From positions 1 to 64,000 of the forward strand of contig NZ_JAWQJT010000004.1 of NCBI RefSeq assembly GCF_033441515.1: a DNA stretch of 64,000 bases, given 5' to 3'. Below the pieces are notes generated by a model that was not told where the DNA came from, searched no databases, and was given only the letters and a program-made list of their open reading frames with translations. A program made the position numbers and the translations under genes. Source of the DNA: Amycolatopsis solani (GTDB lineage: Bacteria; Actinomycetota; Actinomycetes; Mycobacteriales; Pseudonocardiaceae). Shown here one piece after another: positions 25,193 to 34,100 of this stretch. Each line of letters begins with the position of its first letter. Within the stretch, counting starts at the first letter, position 1.

Positions 25193-26538
25193 CACGCGGT
25201 CCCGGCGAGGATCGCGGCGCGGCGCTGCGCCTCGTCGGCTTCCACGGCCCGGCCGCCCAGCAGGCTCGAGGCCGCCTCGGACGCCGGGATCACGATGACG
25301 CCGTCGTCGTCGCCGACGACCAGGTCGCCGGGCCGGACCACCACCCCGCCGACCGCGACCGGCACGTCCACCTGGCCGGGACCGTTCTTGTAGGGGCCGG
25401 CCGGGCAGGCGCCGCGCGCCCACGCCGGGAAGCCGATCTTCTCCAGCTCGCCGACGTCACGCAGGACGCCGTCGGCCACGATGCCCAGGACGCCACGGCG
25501 TTTCGCGCGCTCGGCCATCAGCTCGCCCAGCAGGGCCCGGTTCGTGTCGCCGCCGCCGTTGACGACGAGCACCTCCCCCGGCCGGGAGACGGCGATGGCC
25601 CGGTGCAGGGCGAGGTTGTCCCCTCGGGGGACCCACACGGTGCGGGCCCGCCCGACCACCCGCGCGCCCTTCCACAGGGCGCGGACCCCGCCGTCCAGCA
25701 TCCCCATACGATCGCGCGCGTCGCCGAGGTTGGCCACCGCCAGGCCCTCGAACTGGCCCAGCAGGTCCTCCGCGGGGGTGAGGGCGGCGTCCGCGCGGCC
25801 CCGGTGCACCTCGGCGGTCGCCCGGGTCATCGACGGGAGCACCCCGAGCGAATCCAGCAGCCGCGCGGCGGCGTCGGCTTCACCGGCGCGCCGAGACGCG
25901 TGCTTGAGCGTGCCGTCGTACAAGCGGTTCAGCGCCGCGTCCCCGCCGGAGAGCTCACCGGCGATCTGCGCGCGCACCCAGTCTTCGGCACCGGCCGCCC
26001 GGGCGGCCAGGACCGACTCCACGATCAGCGCGCCGATGCCCTTCATGAAGATGCTGCGCAGCAGCTTGCGCGCCGACGCGGCCCCCGGCTCCCCGCCGAT
26101 GTCCTCCACGGGGGCGCCGAGCAGGCGGAACATCGAGGCGGCCCGCGTCGAGCCCGCCCCGCTGACGACCACGCTCGTGGCGGAGCCGTGCGCGGGGACC
26201 GAGCCGATCACGGCGACATCGGCGAACCGGGCGGCACCGACCAGCTCGGCGATGACGCGCTTCACGTCCGGCGCGGTCGCGTTCATGTCCACGTAGACCG
26301 TGTCCGGGTCGAGGGACCCGGCGGCCGAGCGCGCCGCCACTTCCGCGGCGCGGCCACCGACCAGGCTCAGCACCAGCTCGGCACCGCGCACGGCCTCCTC
26401 CGGCGTGGCGGCCCGCTGCACCCCGGCCGGGGTCGCGTTGTCGGCGGGGTCGAACCCCGCGACGGTCCAGCCGTGCTCGACCAAGCCGGTCGCGTAGAGG
26501 GATCCGGCCTCGCCGAGTCCCAGCACCGACACCCGCAT
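25192..26538 (-). CDS. Fusion: 3-hydroxyisobutyrate-dehydrogenase-like domain + RraA-like aldolase domain
   Basis: A 448-residue two-domain protein. Residues 1-240 are a beta-hydroxyacid dehydrogenase-type NAD-binding domain (GLGEAGSLYATGLVEHG at the start, YVDMNATAPDVKR) with a DUF1932-like helical half (AASARKLLRSIFMKGIGAL). Residues ~250-448 are RraA/HMG-CHA aldolase-like: AVANLGDARDRMGMLDGG, NGGGDTNRALLGELMA, IVADGVLRDVGEL with the metal-site Arg-Asp, and VRPGDLVVGDDDGVIVIP. A ribosome site AAGGAGG precedes the ATG at 26538. The fusion could link oxidation of a hydroxyacid with retro-aldol cleavage or decarboxylation of the oxo product. Confidence 0.8.
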   Translation of the reverse strand: MRVSVLGLGEAGSLYATGLVEHGWTVAGFDPADNATPAGVQRAATPEEAVRGAELVLSLVGGRAAEVAARSAAGSLDPDTVYVDMNATAPDVKRVIAELVGAARFADVAVIGSVPAHGSATSVVVSGAGSTRAASMFRLLGAPVEDIGGEPGAASARKLLRSIFMKGIGALIVESVLAARAAGAEDWVRAQIAGELSGGDAALNRLYDGTLKHASRRAGEADAAARLLDSLGVLPSMTRATAEVHRGRADAALTPAEDLLGQFEGLAVANLGDARDRMGMLDGGVRALWKGARVVGRARTVWVPRGDNLALHRAIAVSRPGEVLVVNGGGDTNRALLGELMAERAKRRGVLGIVADGVLRDVGELEKIGFPAWARGACPAGPYKNGPGQVDVPVAVGGVVVRPGDLVVGDDDGVIVIPASEAASSLLGGRAVEADEAQRRAAILAGTA

Positions 26539-26553
26539 GCCGCCTCCTTGCGT

Positions 26554-26571
26554 TTTCCATACAGTGGTAAA
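26554..26571. promoter_or_regulatory. IclR operator copy 2
   Basis: TTTCCATACAGTGGTAAA lies 16 bases before the start of the fusion gene. With the preceding T it is an imperfect palindrome (TTTTCCA-N5-TGGTAAA, six of seven pairs). It matches 16 of 18 bases of the site ahead of the IclR gene at 22497-22514. Confidence 0.65.
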
Positions 26572-26645
26572 GTCTTCCGTAGTGCGGATAGTATTGCCAC
26601 AAGGTAGTGCGAGAGTCAACGACGGAGTTCGCAGCGAGTGCGAAT

Positions 26646-26683
26646 TTTGAGGAACGGTCGTTCTTGACTGATCGTTCCTCAAA
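26646..26683. promoter_or_regulatory. TetR-type operator candidate
   Basis: TTTGAGGAACG (26646-26656) and CGTTCCTCAAA (26673-26683) form a perfect 11-bp inverted repeat, 16 bases apart. Inside it, GAACGGTCGTTC is a second, nearly palindromic unit. It lies 17 bases before the TetR start. An 8-bp direct repeat GTAGTGCG at 26579 and 26104+500 (26604-26611) lies between this site and the IclR site. Confidence 0.65.
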
Positions 26684-26699
26684 CGGCTATCGTCCTGGC

Positions 26700-27200
26700 A
26701 TGGGCAGGCGACGGGCGTTCGACGAGGACGAAGTGGTGCACGCCGCCGTGAAGTTGTTCGGGGGACGGGCGTACGACGGGGTGTCCGTCAACGACCTCGT
26801 CACCCACCTCGGCGTGCACCGCAACAGCTTGTACAAGACGTTCGGCAGCAAACGGGGCCTCTACCTGGTCGCCCTGCGCCGCCACCTCGCCGACGACGTC
26901 GGCCCCTTGGCCGACGCGCTGGCCGGGGCGGCGGACGCCGCGGACGCGTTGCGGCTGGTCACGTCGGCCGACCTCGGGCTGCTCGTGCTCGCAGCGGTCG
27001 ACCGGGCGCCGGCCGACGAGGAAGTCGCCGCCGAGGTGGCTACCGCGCTGGCCACCCTCGACCAGGCGATCGCCGATGCGCTCGGCGTTCCCGCCGCGCT
27101 GGCCGCCGCCCTCACCGCCGCCGCACTGGGCATCCGCCTGCGCGGCAACCCCGACGGTGTCGGCGCCGCGCTGGCCCGGCACCTCGATCCCCTTGACTGA
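26700..27200 (+). CDS. TetR-family transcriptional regulator
   Basis: A short TetR regulator of 166 residues. The DNA-binding domain is at residues 1-50 (FDEDEVVHAAVKLFGGRAYD, then VNDLVTHLGVHRNSLYKTFG SKRGLY); the remaining helices form a small ligand domain. The ATG at 26700 is preceded by an 11-bp inverted repeat that is probably its own operator. It is divergent from the IclR-controlled operon and leads two further genes, a small protein and a secreted hydrolase, which may be its targets. Confidence 0.8.
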   Translation: MGRRRAFDEDEVVHAAVKLFGGRAYDGVSVNDLVTHLGVHRNSLYKTFGSKRGLYLVALRRHLADDVGPLADALAGAADAADALRLVTSADLGLLVLAAVDRAPADEEVAAEVATALATLDQAIADALGVPAALAAALTAAALGIRLRGNPDGVGAALARHLDPLD

Positions 27201-27214
27201 AAGGAAAACCCGAC

Positions 27215-27565
27215 ATGGCAACGGTCCGCATCGACGGCGGCGAGCTCGTCGTCGTCATGGAGGGTCTCGACAAGCTCTGGGCCTTCAAGAGCAGCCTGAC
27301 CATCCCGCTGGCCAACGTCCGCGGCGCGACCGCGGACCCCGGCATCGCCGCCGACCCCAAAGGCATCCGGGCCCCGGGCGCCCACCTGCCCGGCGTGATC
27401 ACGGCGGGCACGTTCCACCTCGACGGCGAAAAGGTCTTCTGGGACGTCCGCGACGCGTCGAAGGCCGTCGTGATCGAACTCGCCGACGAGCGCTACTCCC
27501 GCCTGGTCCTCCAAGTCGACGACCCGCGCACGACCGTCGCGCTCGTCGAGAACGCCCTGCGCTGA
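27215..27565 (+). CDS. Conserved small protein, possibly PH-like
   Basis: A 116-residue soluble protein made mostly of beta strands (VRIDGGELVVVMEGLDKLWA, GVITAGTFHLDGEKVFWDV) ending in a helix (DDPRTTVALVENAL). The order of strands and final helix recalls bacterial PH-like domains, and similar proteins are common in actinomycetes; no function is known to me. AAAGGAAA precedes the ATG. It starts 14 bases after the TetR gene and is followed by the hydrolase gene after 11 bases, so the three probably form an operon. Confidence 0.6.
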   Translation: MATVRIDGGELVVVMEGLDKLWAFKSSLTIPLANVRGATADPGIAADPKGIRAPGAHLPGVITAGTFHLDGEKVFWDVRDASKAVVIELADERYSRLVLQVDDPRTTVALVENALR

Positions 27566-27576
27566 AGAGGAAACCG

Positions 27577-28602
27577 ATGCTCCCCCACCTCGCCGCGGCC
27601 GTGCTGTCGCTGGCCGCCGTGACCGCCACCCCCGCCGAGGCGGCCCCCTGCCTCGTGCCGGCCGCCGACCGCGAAGTCGTCTTCACCGTCGACGGGACGG
27701 CGACCTACGGCACCCTGCACGTGCCCGCACACCGTGCCGGGCAACGGTTGCGTGCCGCGTTGCTGCTGCCCGGCAGTGGTCCCACCGACCGCGACGGCAG
27801 CCAGCCGCCCGCGGCCCAGAACACCCTGGCGCTGGTGGCCGGCGCGCTCGGCACCGACCGGGTCGCCACGCTCCGCTTCGACAAGTACGGCACCGGAAAA
27901 ACCGGGCTCGGCGCCTACCGCGACCACCCGGAAACCCTCGACTACCCCGCCTTCGTCCGGCAGGCGAAGGCCGCCTACGCGACGTTGCGCGACCAGCCGG
28001 AAACCGACCCGCACGCGCTACTGGTCATCGGGCACAGCGAAGGCGGGATGACCGCGCTGCTGCTCGGCGGCACGGTCCGCCCGCGCCCGGCCGGCGTGGG
28101 ACTGCTGCAACCGCAGGCGATCCGCCTGCTCGACCTGGTCGCGCTGCAGCTGCACGCCCAGACCGCCGAGGCGGCCCGGCAGGGCCAGCTCACCACGGAA
28201 CAGCAGGACGCCGTCGACGCGGCGATCGACGCCGCCGTCACCGCCCTGCGTGCCCACCGGCCGGTCGACACCACGGGCCTGCCGCCCGCACTGGCCCAGC
28301 TCTTCACGGCCTTCCAAGGGCCGAGCGGCCGGTTCGTCGACAGCGATGACGCCGTCTACCCACCGGACGCCGCCGCGGCCCTGCGCCCGGGAACCCGGGT
28401 GCTGCTGACCTGCGGCACGAACGACACCCAGGTCCCGTGCGCCACCACGGATGCCCTGACCGCCGCCCTGCGCCGCGCGCACACCGGCGGACCGGGCCGG
28501 GTGCCGCTGCCCGGAGTGGACCACCTGCTGCACGACGCCGACCACCCGGCCACCCCCGCCCCGGCCGTGCTCGACGCCCTGCACCGGTTCGCGGGGCACT
28601 GA
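27577..28602 (+). CDS. Secreted alpha/beta hydrolase
   Basis: A 341-residue exported hydrolase. Residues 1-22 are a signal peptide (AAAVLSLAAVTATPAEA). The nucleophile elbow is GHSEGGM and the oxyanion strand LLLPGSGPTDRDGSQPP is typical of this family. The catalytic Asp is probably in TCGTNDTQVPC (flanked by two Cys that may bond), and the His in GVDHLLHD. The ATG at 27577 has AAGAGGAAA ahead. It likely acts on esters or peptides outside the cell. Last gene of the TetR operon. Confidence 0.8.
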   Translation: MLPHLAAAVLSLAAVTATPAEAAPCLVPAADREVVFTVDGTATYGTLHVPAHRAGQRLRAALLLPGSGPTDRDGSQPPAAQNTLALVAGALGTDRVATLRFDKYGTGKTGLGAYRDHPETLDYPAFVRQAKAAYATLRDQPETDPHALLVIGHSEGGMTALLLGGTVRPRPAGVGLLQPQAIRLLDLVALQLHAQTAEAARQGQLTTEQQDAVDAAIDAAVTALRAHRPVDTTGLPPALAQLFTAFQGPSGRFVDSDDAVYPPDAAAALRPGTRVLLTCGTNDTQVPCATTDALTAALRRAHTGGPGRVPLPGVDHLLHDADHPATPAPAVLDALHRFAGH

Positions 28603-28649
28603 GGACGACCCCGGGGCCGCCGGATGGTGCCCGCACCACCCTGATCTCG

Positions 28650-28769
28650 ATGCCGATCCGGCTCGCCGACCTCCGGCCGCCAGCGGGTTTCCGCCGCTGG
28701 TCGACACGCCGGCCGGGCGTCAAGCAGGTCGAGAAGCTCGTCGGCAAGGTGCTGACGTCGAGCACGTGA
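28650..28769 (+). CDS. Possible small ORF or gene remnant
   Basis: A 39-codon open frame, basic in composition (IRLADLRPPAGFRRWSTRR). Nearly all third positions are G or C, and the stop lies four bases before a strong terminator hairpin, which hints at real coding. There is no clear ribosome site before the ATG and no recognised family. It may be a small basic protein or the tail of a lost gene. Confidence 0.25.
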   Translation: MPIRLADLRPPAGFRRWSTRRPGVKQVEKLVGKVLTSST

Positions 28770-28773
28770 GCAG

Positions 28774-28810
28774 GGTGCCCGCCGGTCGCGGTCAACGGCC
28801 GGCGGGCACC
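28774..28810. terminator. Bidirectional terminator hairpin
   Basis: GGTGCCCGCCGG and CCGGCGGGCACC form a perfect 12-bp stem with a 13-base loop. It lies between two converging transcription units (the hydrolase operon and the reductase-glycosyltransferase operon). Confidence 0.75.
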
Positions 28811-28817
28811 GCACGGG

Positions 28818-29267
28818 TCAGTGATCAGGTGGTGCCAAGGCGATGACCGGGATCAGCCGATCCGTTTTGCTCTTGTACTCGGCGAAAACCGGCGCGCGGG
28901 ACTCCTGGTCGTTCCACAGCGCGTCACGCTCGGCGCCCGTCAGCACCGAGGCGGTGCGGACCTGCTCCTCGATGCCGGTTCCGGTGCCGACTTCGATGCG
29001 CACCCGGGGTTGGGCCAGCAGGTTGTGGTACCACGCCGGGTTGCGGGCCTGGCCGCCATTGGTGGCGAAGATGATCCGGCGGTCGCCGTCGGGCAGGTAG
29101 CCCAGCGGCGTGGTCGACTCGCGGCCGCTGCGTGCGCCGACGGTGGTGAGCAGCAGCAGCGGGACGTCGGCGAACACCCCGCCGACCTTGCCGTGATTCG
29201 CGCGGAACTCGGCCATGATCTTCGCGTTCCACGACGCCATGTCCGGGTCGCTGTACCGGTCGGTCAT
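28818..29267 (-). CDS. F420-dependent (deazaflavin) nitroreductase-like protein
   Basis: A 149-residue protein of the Ddn/FDOR-B family that uses deazaflavin F420. Typical blocks are LLLLTTVGARSGRESTTPLG and FATNGGQARNPAWYHNLLA, with RVRIEVG following. These enzymes reduce quinones, unsaturated bonds or nitro groups. The ATG overlaps the stop of the glycosyltransferase gene by four bases, so the two are co-translated and may act on the same compound, perhaps in detoxification or tailoring. Confidence 0.8.
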   Translation of the reverse strand: MTDRYSDPDMASWNAKIMAEFRANHGKVGGVFADVPLLLLTTVGARSGRESTTPLGYLPDGDRRIIFATNGGQARNPAWYHNLLAQPRVRIEVGTGTGIEEQVRTASVLTGAERDALWNDQESRAPVFAEYKSKTDRLIPVIALAPPDH

Positions 29268-30394
29268 CGGAGCGCCTCCACCAGGGCGGGGAACGATTCG
29301 GCCAGCGCGGCCGCGTCAGGCAGCGCGGCGATTTCGGCGGCCACCGCCCGGGCGCGCTCGCCCACCACCGGATCGGCGGCCCGATCGAGCGCCCGAGCGA
29401 GGTCCTCGCCGGGGCGGACGGCGACACCCACTCCACAGGCGGCGACGAGCTCGGCCTGGATGAACTGGTCCGCGGCCTGGGGCACCACGATGAGCGGCAG
29501 CCCGTGCGCGAGACCGGACAGCACGCTGCCGGCGCCGCCGTGCGTGACCATGATGTCCACATGGGACAGTAGCCGGGCCATCGGGGTGAACGGGACCAGC
29601 CGCACGTCGTCCGCGAGGCCGTAGTCGGCGGCGGACCGGCCGAGACCGACGGTGACCGCGATCTCGAAGCCCTGCCCGGTCAGTCCGCGCACGACCGGCG
29701 AAACGATCTCGGGCGCGGTGAAGTGCGTGCCGAAGGTGACCAGCACTCGCCCGCGGCCCTCGGCCGGTGCGTCGAACACCGGCGGCGCGGCCGGCGAAAC
29801 CGTGTGCGGCTCGGGGCGCAGCGGCACCCGGTCGGCGGGCGGCTGCCAGCCCGGGAACTGCAGCGTGGGCGGGCAGATGTCCAGGTACTTCCCGCCGACC
29901 GCCTCGACGGGAGCGTCGACGCCGAGTTCGGCATAGCGCGGCGCGGCGGCCTCGGCGAAGGCTTTCAGCAGCTCGGGTGGATGGCCGGGACCGAGTGCGT
30001 GGGTCAGCAGCGGGACGTCGAGCGCGGCCGCGACCAGCGGGCCGACCAGGTCGGTGGCTTCGTGCACCACCACGTCCGGCCGCCACTCCCGCGCGGCGTG
30101 CAGGGATTCGGCGCCGGCCAGGCCGACCCGGACGTCGGCGAACAAGGTCGCGACCATCGCGAACGTGGGCACCGTCGAGCCGTCGTCACCGTTGCGGCGC
30201 GCGGACTCGGCGAACACCACGTCCATCGTCGGCCCCGAGGCGACCAGCTCGAGAGGCTCGTTCTCCAAGGCGGGCGCCAGCGCGCCCGCGGTCAGCACGC
30301 CGACCTGGTGACCACGTGCCGCCAAGGCCCGCCCCACCGGCAGCAGCGGGATCAGGTGGCCGTGCGCGGGCACGGTCGACAAGAGGATTCGCAT
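29264..30394 (-). CDS. MGT/UGT-type glycosyltransferase
   Basis: A 376-residue GT1 glycosyltransferase of the macrolide-glycosyltransferase type. It begins with MRILLSTVPAHGHLIPLLPV, and the sugar-nucleotide site is VTHGGAGSVLSGLAHGLPL followed by QAADQFIQAELV. No membrane segment is seen. The ATG at 30394 has no clear ribosome site. No polyketide or peptide synthase genes are near, so it may modify a foreign or distantly encoded compound. A divergent TetR gene 50 bases away is a likely regulator. Confidence 0.8.
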   Translation of the reverse strand: MRILLSTVPAHGHLIPLLPVGRALAARGHQVGVLTAGALAPALENEPLELVASGPTMDVVFAESARRNGDDGSTVPTFAMVATLFADVRVGLAGAESLHAAREWRPDVVVHEATDLVGPLVAAALDVPLLTHALGPGHPPELLKAFAEAAAPRYAELGVDAPVEAVGGKYLDICPPTLQFPGWQPPADRVPLRPEPHTVSPAAPPVFDAPAEGRGRVLVTFGTHFTAPEIVSPVVRGLTGQGFEIAVTVGLGRSAADYGLADDVRLVPFTPMARLLSHVDIMVTHGGAGSVLSGLAHGLPLIVVPQAADQFIQAELVAACGVGVAVRPGEDLARALDRAADPVVGERARAVAAEIAALPDAAALAESFPALVEALR

Positions 30395-30444
30395 ATTGAT
30401 CAGAGTAGCGTTCTTGTCAACTAACGTGCCTTATAGTCATTGCC
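30395..30444. promoter_or_regulatory. Divergent promoter of glycosyltransferase and TetR genes
   Basis: Only 50 bases separate the two starts. TATAGT (30432-30437) seven bases before the TetR GTG fits a -10 box for a leaderless transcript. TTGTCA at 30414-30419 is too close to be its -35. An imperfect repeat, GCGTT and AACG around TTGTCAACT, could be the TetR site. Confidence 0.3.
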
Positions 30445-31101
30445 GTGCCCGCTACCTCGTACAACTCGCCGCGCCGCCGAGAGGCCGCCGCCCAGACCCG
30501 GCAAGCCATCCTCGACGCGGCGCGCCGGCGGTTCGCCGAACGCGGGTACGCCGCGACCACGATCCAGGAGATCGCCGCGGCCGCACGGGTGGCGGCGGCG
30601 ACGGTCTACGCGAGCGTGGGCGGAAAGCCGCGCTTGCTGGACGAGCTGGTCTCCAGCGCCGCGGCAGACACCCGCCTGCGGGAGGCGGCCGACCGCGTCA
30701 CCGAGACCGAAGACCCGGGCGAAGTCCTCCGCGGCTGCGTGGCGGCCGCCCGGTTCGGCGCTCAGGAGTACGCCGACGTCTTCGAGCTGATGCTCACGAC
30801 GGGACGCGCCGACGACGGGGCCGCGGCCGCCGCGGCCAAGGCCGACCAGGGCTTTCGCGGCGGTCTCGGCGTGGTCGCCGCGCGCCTGCGGGACCTGGGC
30901 GCGCTCCCGGGATCGACCGGCGAAGCGGTCGACGTGCTGGCGTACTTCCTCGGCTACCCGTCCTGGCGCCGCCTGGTTGGCGACTTCGGCTGGAGCTATC
31001 CGGCCGCGGAGACGTGGCTGGTCGCCCGGATCGCGGAGACGCTCCGGATCGACCACCTCGGCGACGCGCGTCAAGCCGAAGCGAGCGAATCCGCGCAGTA
31101 A
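30445..31101 (+). CDS. TetR-family transcriptional regulator
   Basis: A 218-residue TetR regulator. The DNA-binding domain (AILDAARRRFAERGYAATTI, then IAAAARVAAATVYASVGGKP) is at residues ~18-65; the rest is a helical ligand-binding domain. The GTG start has no ribosome site and lies seven bases after a TATAGT box. It is divergent from the glycosyltransferase-reductase operon and probably represses it until a small molecule binds. Confidence 0.8.
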   Translation: MPATSYNSPRRREAAAQTRQAILDAARRRFAERGYAATTIQEIAAAARVAAATVYASVGGKPRLLDELVSSAAADTRLREAADRVTETEDPGEVLRGCVAAARFGAQEYADVFELMLTTGRADDGAAAAAAKADQGFRGGLGVVAARLRDLGALPGSTGEAVDVLAYFLGYPSWRRLVGDFGWSYPAAETWLVARIAETLRIDHLGDARQAEASESAQ

Positions 31102-31122
31102 GCGTCTTATCCGCCGCGGCGA

Positions 31123-31151
31123 GCCGCCGGCTCCCGACCGGAGCCGGCGGC
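31123..31151. terminator. Bidirectional terminator hairpin
   Basis: GCCGCCGGCTCC and GGAGCCGGCGGC form a perfect 12-bp stem with a five-base loop. It lies 22 bases after the TetR stop and 11 bases from the stop of the convergent protease gene, so it can serve both. Confidence 0.75.
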
Positions 31152-31162
31152 CGCCACCGACG

Positions 31163-34100
31163 TCAGCCGATCCGGTAGTGGTACGGCAGGGTCGCGATGA
31201 CCTCGCCGGTGCCTTCCTCCGGCAGGCCGGTCGCGCCGGTCGGCAGGGTCGGGACCGTCGCCAGGTTGAGGTGGCCGGCGATGTCGGTGCCCCGGCTGCC
31301 GGACGGGGTGATCGTCACCTGGATGACCGCGCTCCGGCCCGGCTGGATGATCACCGGCGTGCCACCCGTGCCCGCCGGGTCGATCGCCTGGTCGTACGGG
31401 TCTCCGGTGGACGACGTCACGGCGTGGTCGAAGCCCGCGGTCACCAAGGACGACGTGTAGCTCGCGTGCCCGGCGGGGGTGCCGGCCGGCCCGAACGGGC
31501 CCAGCTCCTGCACGTCGGCGAACCAGATGCCCTTGGTGACGTAACCCTTCTTCTCCCCGATCGTGGCGACCGAGACGGTGCTGCCGCCCTGCGCCTTCTT
31601 CAGGTCGCCGAACACGTCGATGCCGGCGGCCGACCCCTGCAGCTCGACCTGGGCCGGCACGGTCGACGACGTGGCCACCGACAGCTTGGTCGTGTCCGGC
31701 GGCACTTCGTAGACCGGCGCGATCGACCCCGGCTCGGGCAGGTCGACCTCGGTCTGCCCGCCGATCGCGACCGGCTGCAGCGTCTGCGCGGTGTCGGTGC
31801 GGGCGTCGACGCCGACCGCGATCGGCTCGACACCGGTGTTGCGCACGGTCACCGGCACCGTGACCGCCTGGCCCGCGGCCAGCTTGCCGCCGCTGGGCAG
31901 CGCCGGCGCGGACACCGAGGCCCGGTCGAAGGCGACGGTCCCGGTGAACGGCTGCCGCAGTTCCTTGCCCGTCACCGGGTTCTGCACCACCAGCACCAGG
32001 TGCCAGCGCCCGGGCAGCGGGTTCGCGTCGGTCAGCTGCACCGCGGGGCCCTGCGCCACCGTCGTCGGCGAAGCGAGGGAAATGTTGCTGTTGACGTCGC
32101 CGAGTTCGCCGTTCGGGTCGACCAGGACGGCGTCGACGATCGTGCCCGGGTCGGACAGGTGCACGGCGACGTCGAGGTCCTTCTTGCCGCGGGGCACGTC
32201 GAACTCGTAGCTGAACGTCTGCGCGGGAGACACCGCGCGGGCGTTGCCGCCGGTGATCGTGCCGCTGAACGTGCCCGTCCCGGTCCCGGTCGGGATGAGC
32301 GAGCGCAGCACCGCCGACACGGACGTCTGGTGGCCGTCGGAGCTGCCGAAGGTCACCGAGTAGTCGGCGTCGCCGCCCGAAGCCGGAGTCTGCAACGAAA
32401 GCTTGACCGGTTTGGTCTGGCCGGGCGCCAGGTTCAGGACCGGAGGCGAGACCTGGCCGTAGGACACCGCGCGCTGCGCGTCCGCGGCCAGCTGGATGTC
32501 ACCGGTGTAGCCTGACGCGCCCGCGGCGGAGTACAGCACCGCCGTCCAGGTGCCCGCGGCCGGGTGCCGGACGTCGACGTTGGCGTAGTTCGCCGTCGCC
32601 GCGCCACCCTGCGGGCGGCTGTTCGCGACGAACGTGCCGTCCGGCGCGAGCAGCGTCAGCCGCACCACCGGGGTGACCGGGGCGCCGTTGACCGTCTTGG
32701 GGCTGCCCTGCCACGCCATTCTCGTCAGCAGCCGATCGGTGGCCGGCGGGACGCTGAACTTCACCGTCTTCCGCGCCCACTGCGCGCCGTTGTAGTAGGT
32801 GAACGCCGGCAGCGTGGCCGAGTCGAACGGCACGGTCTGCGTCTGCGTCGACAGCGGCGCGAACCCGCGCGTGCCGGTGGACACCGTGAGCGGCTTGGTG
32901 CCGACATTCGACACCTTGACCGTCGCCGTCTGGGTGCTGCCGGGCGCGCCTTCGAGGGTCAGCTGGTCGGTCGAGAGCGCGATGTTCGACGAGACCCCGG
33001 CCGGGACGCCGGTGGTGCCGGGCGCGGTCGTGGCCGCCTCGACGGCCGCGCGCGCGTCCAGCAGGCCGGAGCCCTGCTCGTCGGCCGGCAGGCCGAGGTC
33101 GCGCGTGGTGCCGGTGATCAGCTGCTTGACCAGGGCCGGCGCCGGCGACGCGCCGTGGTGCGTGCCGCGGTAGGCCTGGATGACCAGCGCCGCGACGCCC
33201 GCGGTCAGCGGCGCCGATTCGCTGGTGCCACCGAAGGACTCCAGGTCCGCGCCCTGCGTCGGCGACTGGAACGTCCGGCACTCCGCGAAATTCGGTTCGC
33301 AATCGGCCCAGTTGCCCTCACCGGGTGCGACCAGATCGATCGTGCGGCCGTTCTGCGTGATGCCCGAGGAGGACAGCGCGGAGATGTTGTCGCTGATCCA
33401 CTTTCCGTTGGAGAACGGGAAAGCCGCGTAGGCGGTCTGCGCGTACAGCCGGTTGTCCGTGGTCGCGCCGGCGGAGATGACCAGCGGGTCGGTGGCCGGG
33501 CTGCCGATGGTGGACGTCGTGCCCGCGTCGCCGCTGGAGGTGGTGACCGTGACGCCGGCGGCGACGGCCTCGTCGTTGAACACCTGGAACAGCTCGCGCG
33601 AGCTGGTGTCCGGGTACTGGTTGAGGCCGAGCGACTCGTTGATGACGTCGACGTGGTCGACCGTCACCGCGTAGTCGATGGCCTGCAGGATCGCGGAGTT
33701 CGTCGCGGTCGAGCCGAACACGTTGAGCCCGACCAGGCTCGCGCCCGGCGAAACGCCCTTGACGACGATATTGCAGCCGGGCGGCAGCGGGTGCGCCTGG
33801 TTCACGAACTTCGAGAGGTCGTGCACGACGGTGCCCTGCGCGGCGATCGACGACGCGTCCCCGAAGGCCTCGGCGCCGGAGTCCGTGGTCGCCGGGCCGT
33901 CACCGGAGAAGTCCTGGTAGTCCGAGAACACCTTGGACCCGTCCGGCCGGATGAAGTCGGCGTAGTTCGGATCCATGTTGTCGGCGAGGAACGCGACCTT
34001 CACGCCGGAGCCGTCGGCGAGGTCGGACGCGCTCTTCGAGCCGTCGGTGCTGAAGGCGTGGATCGAGGTGAGCGCTTCCGGCTCCAGCAGCGGCTTCGCG

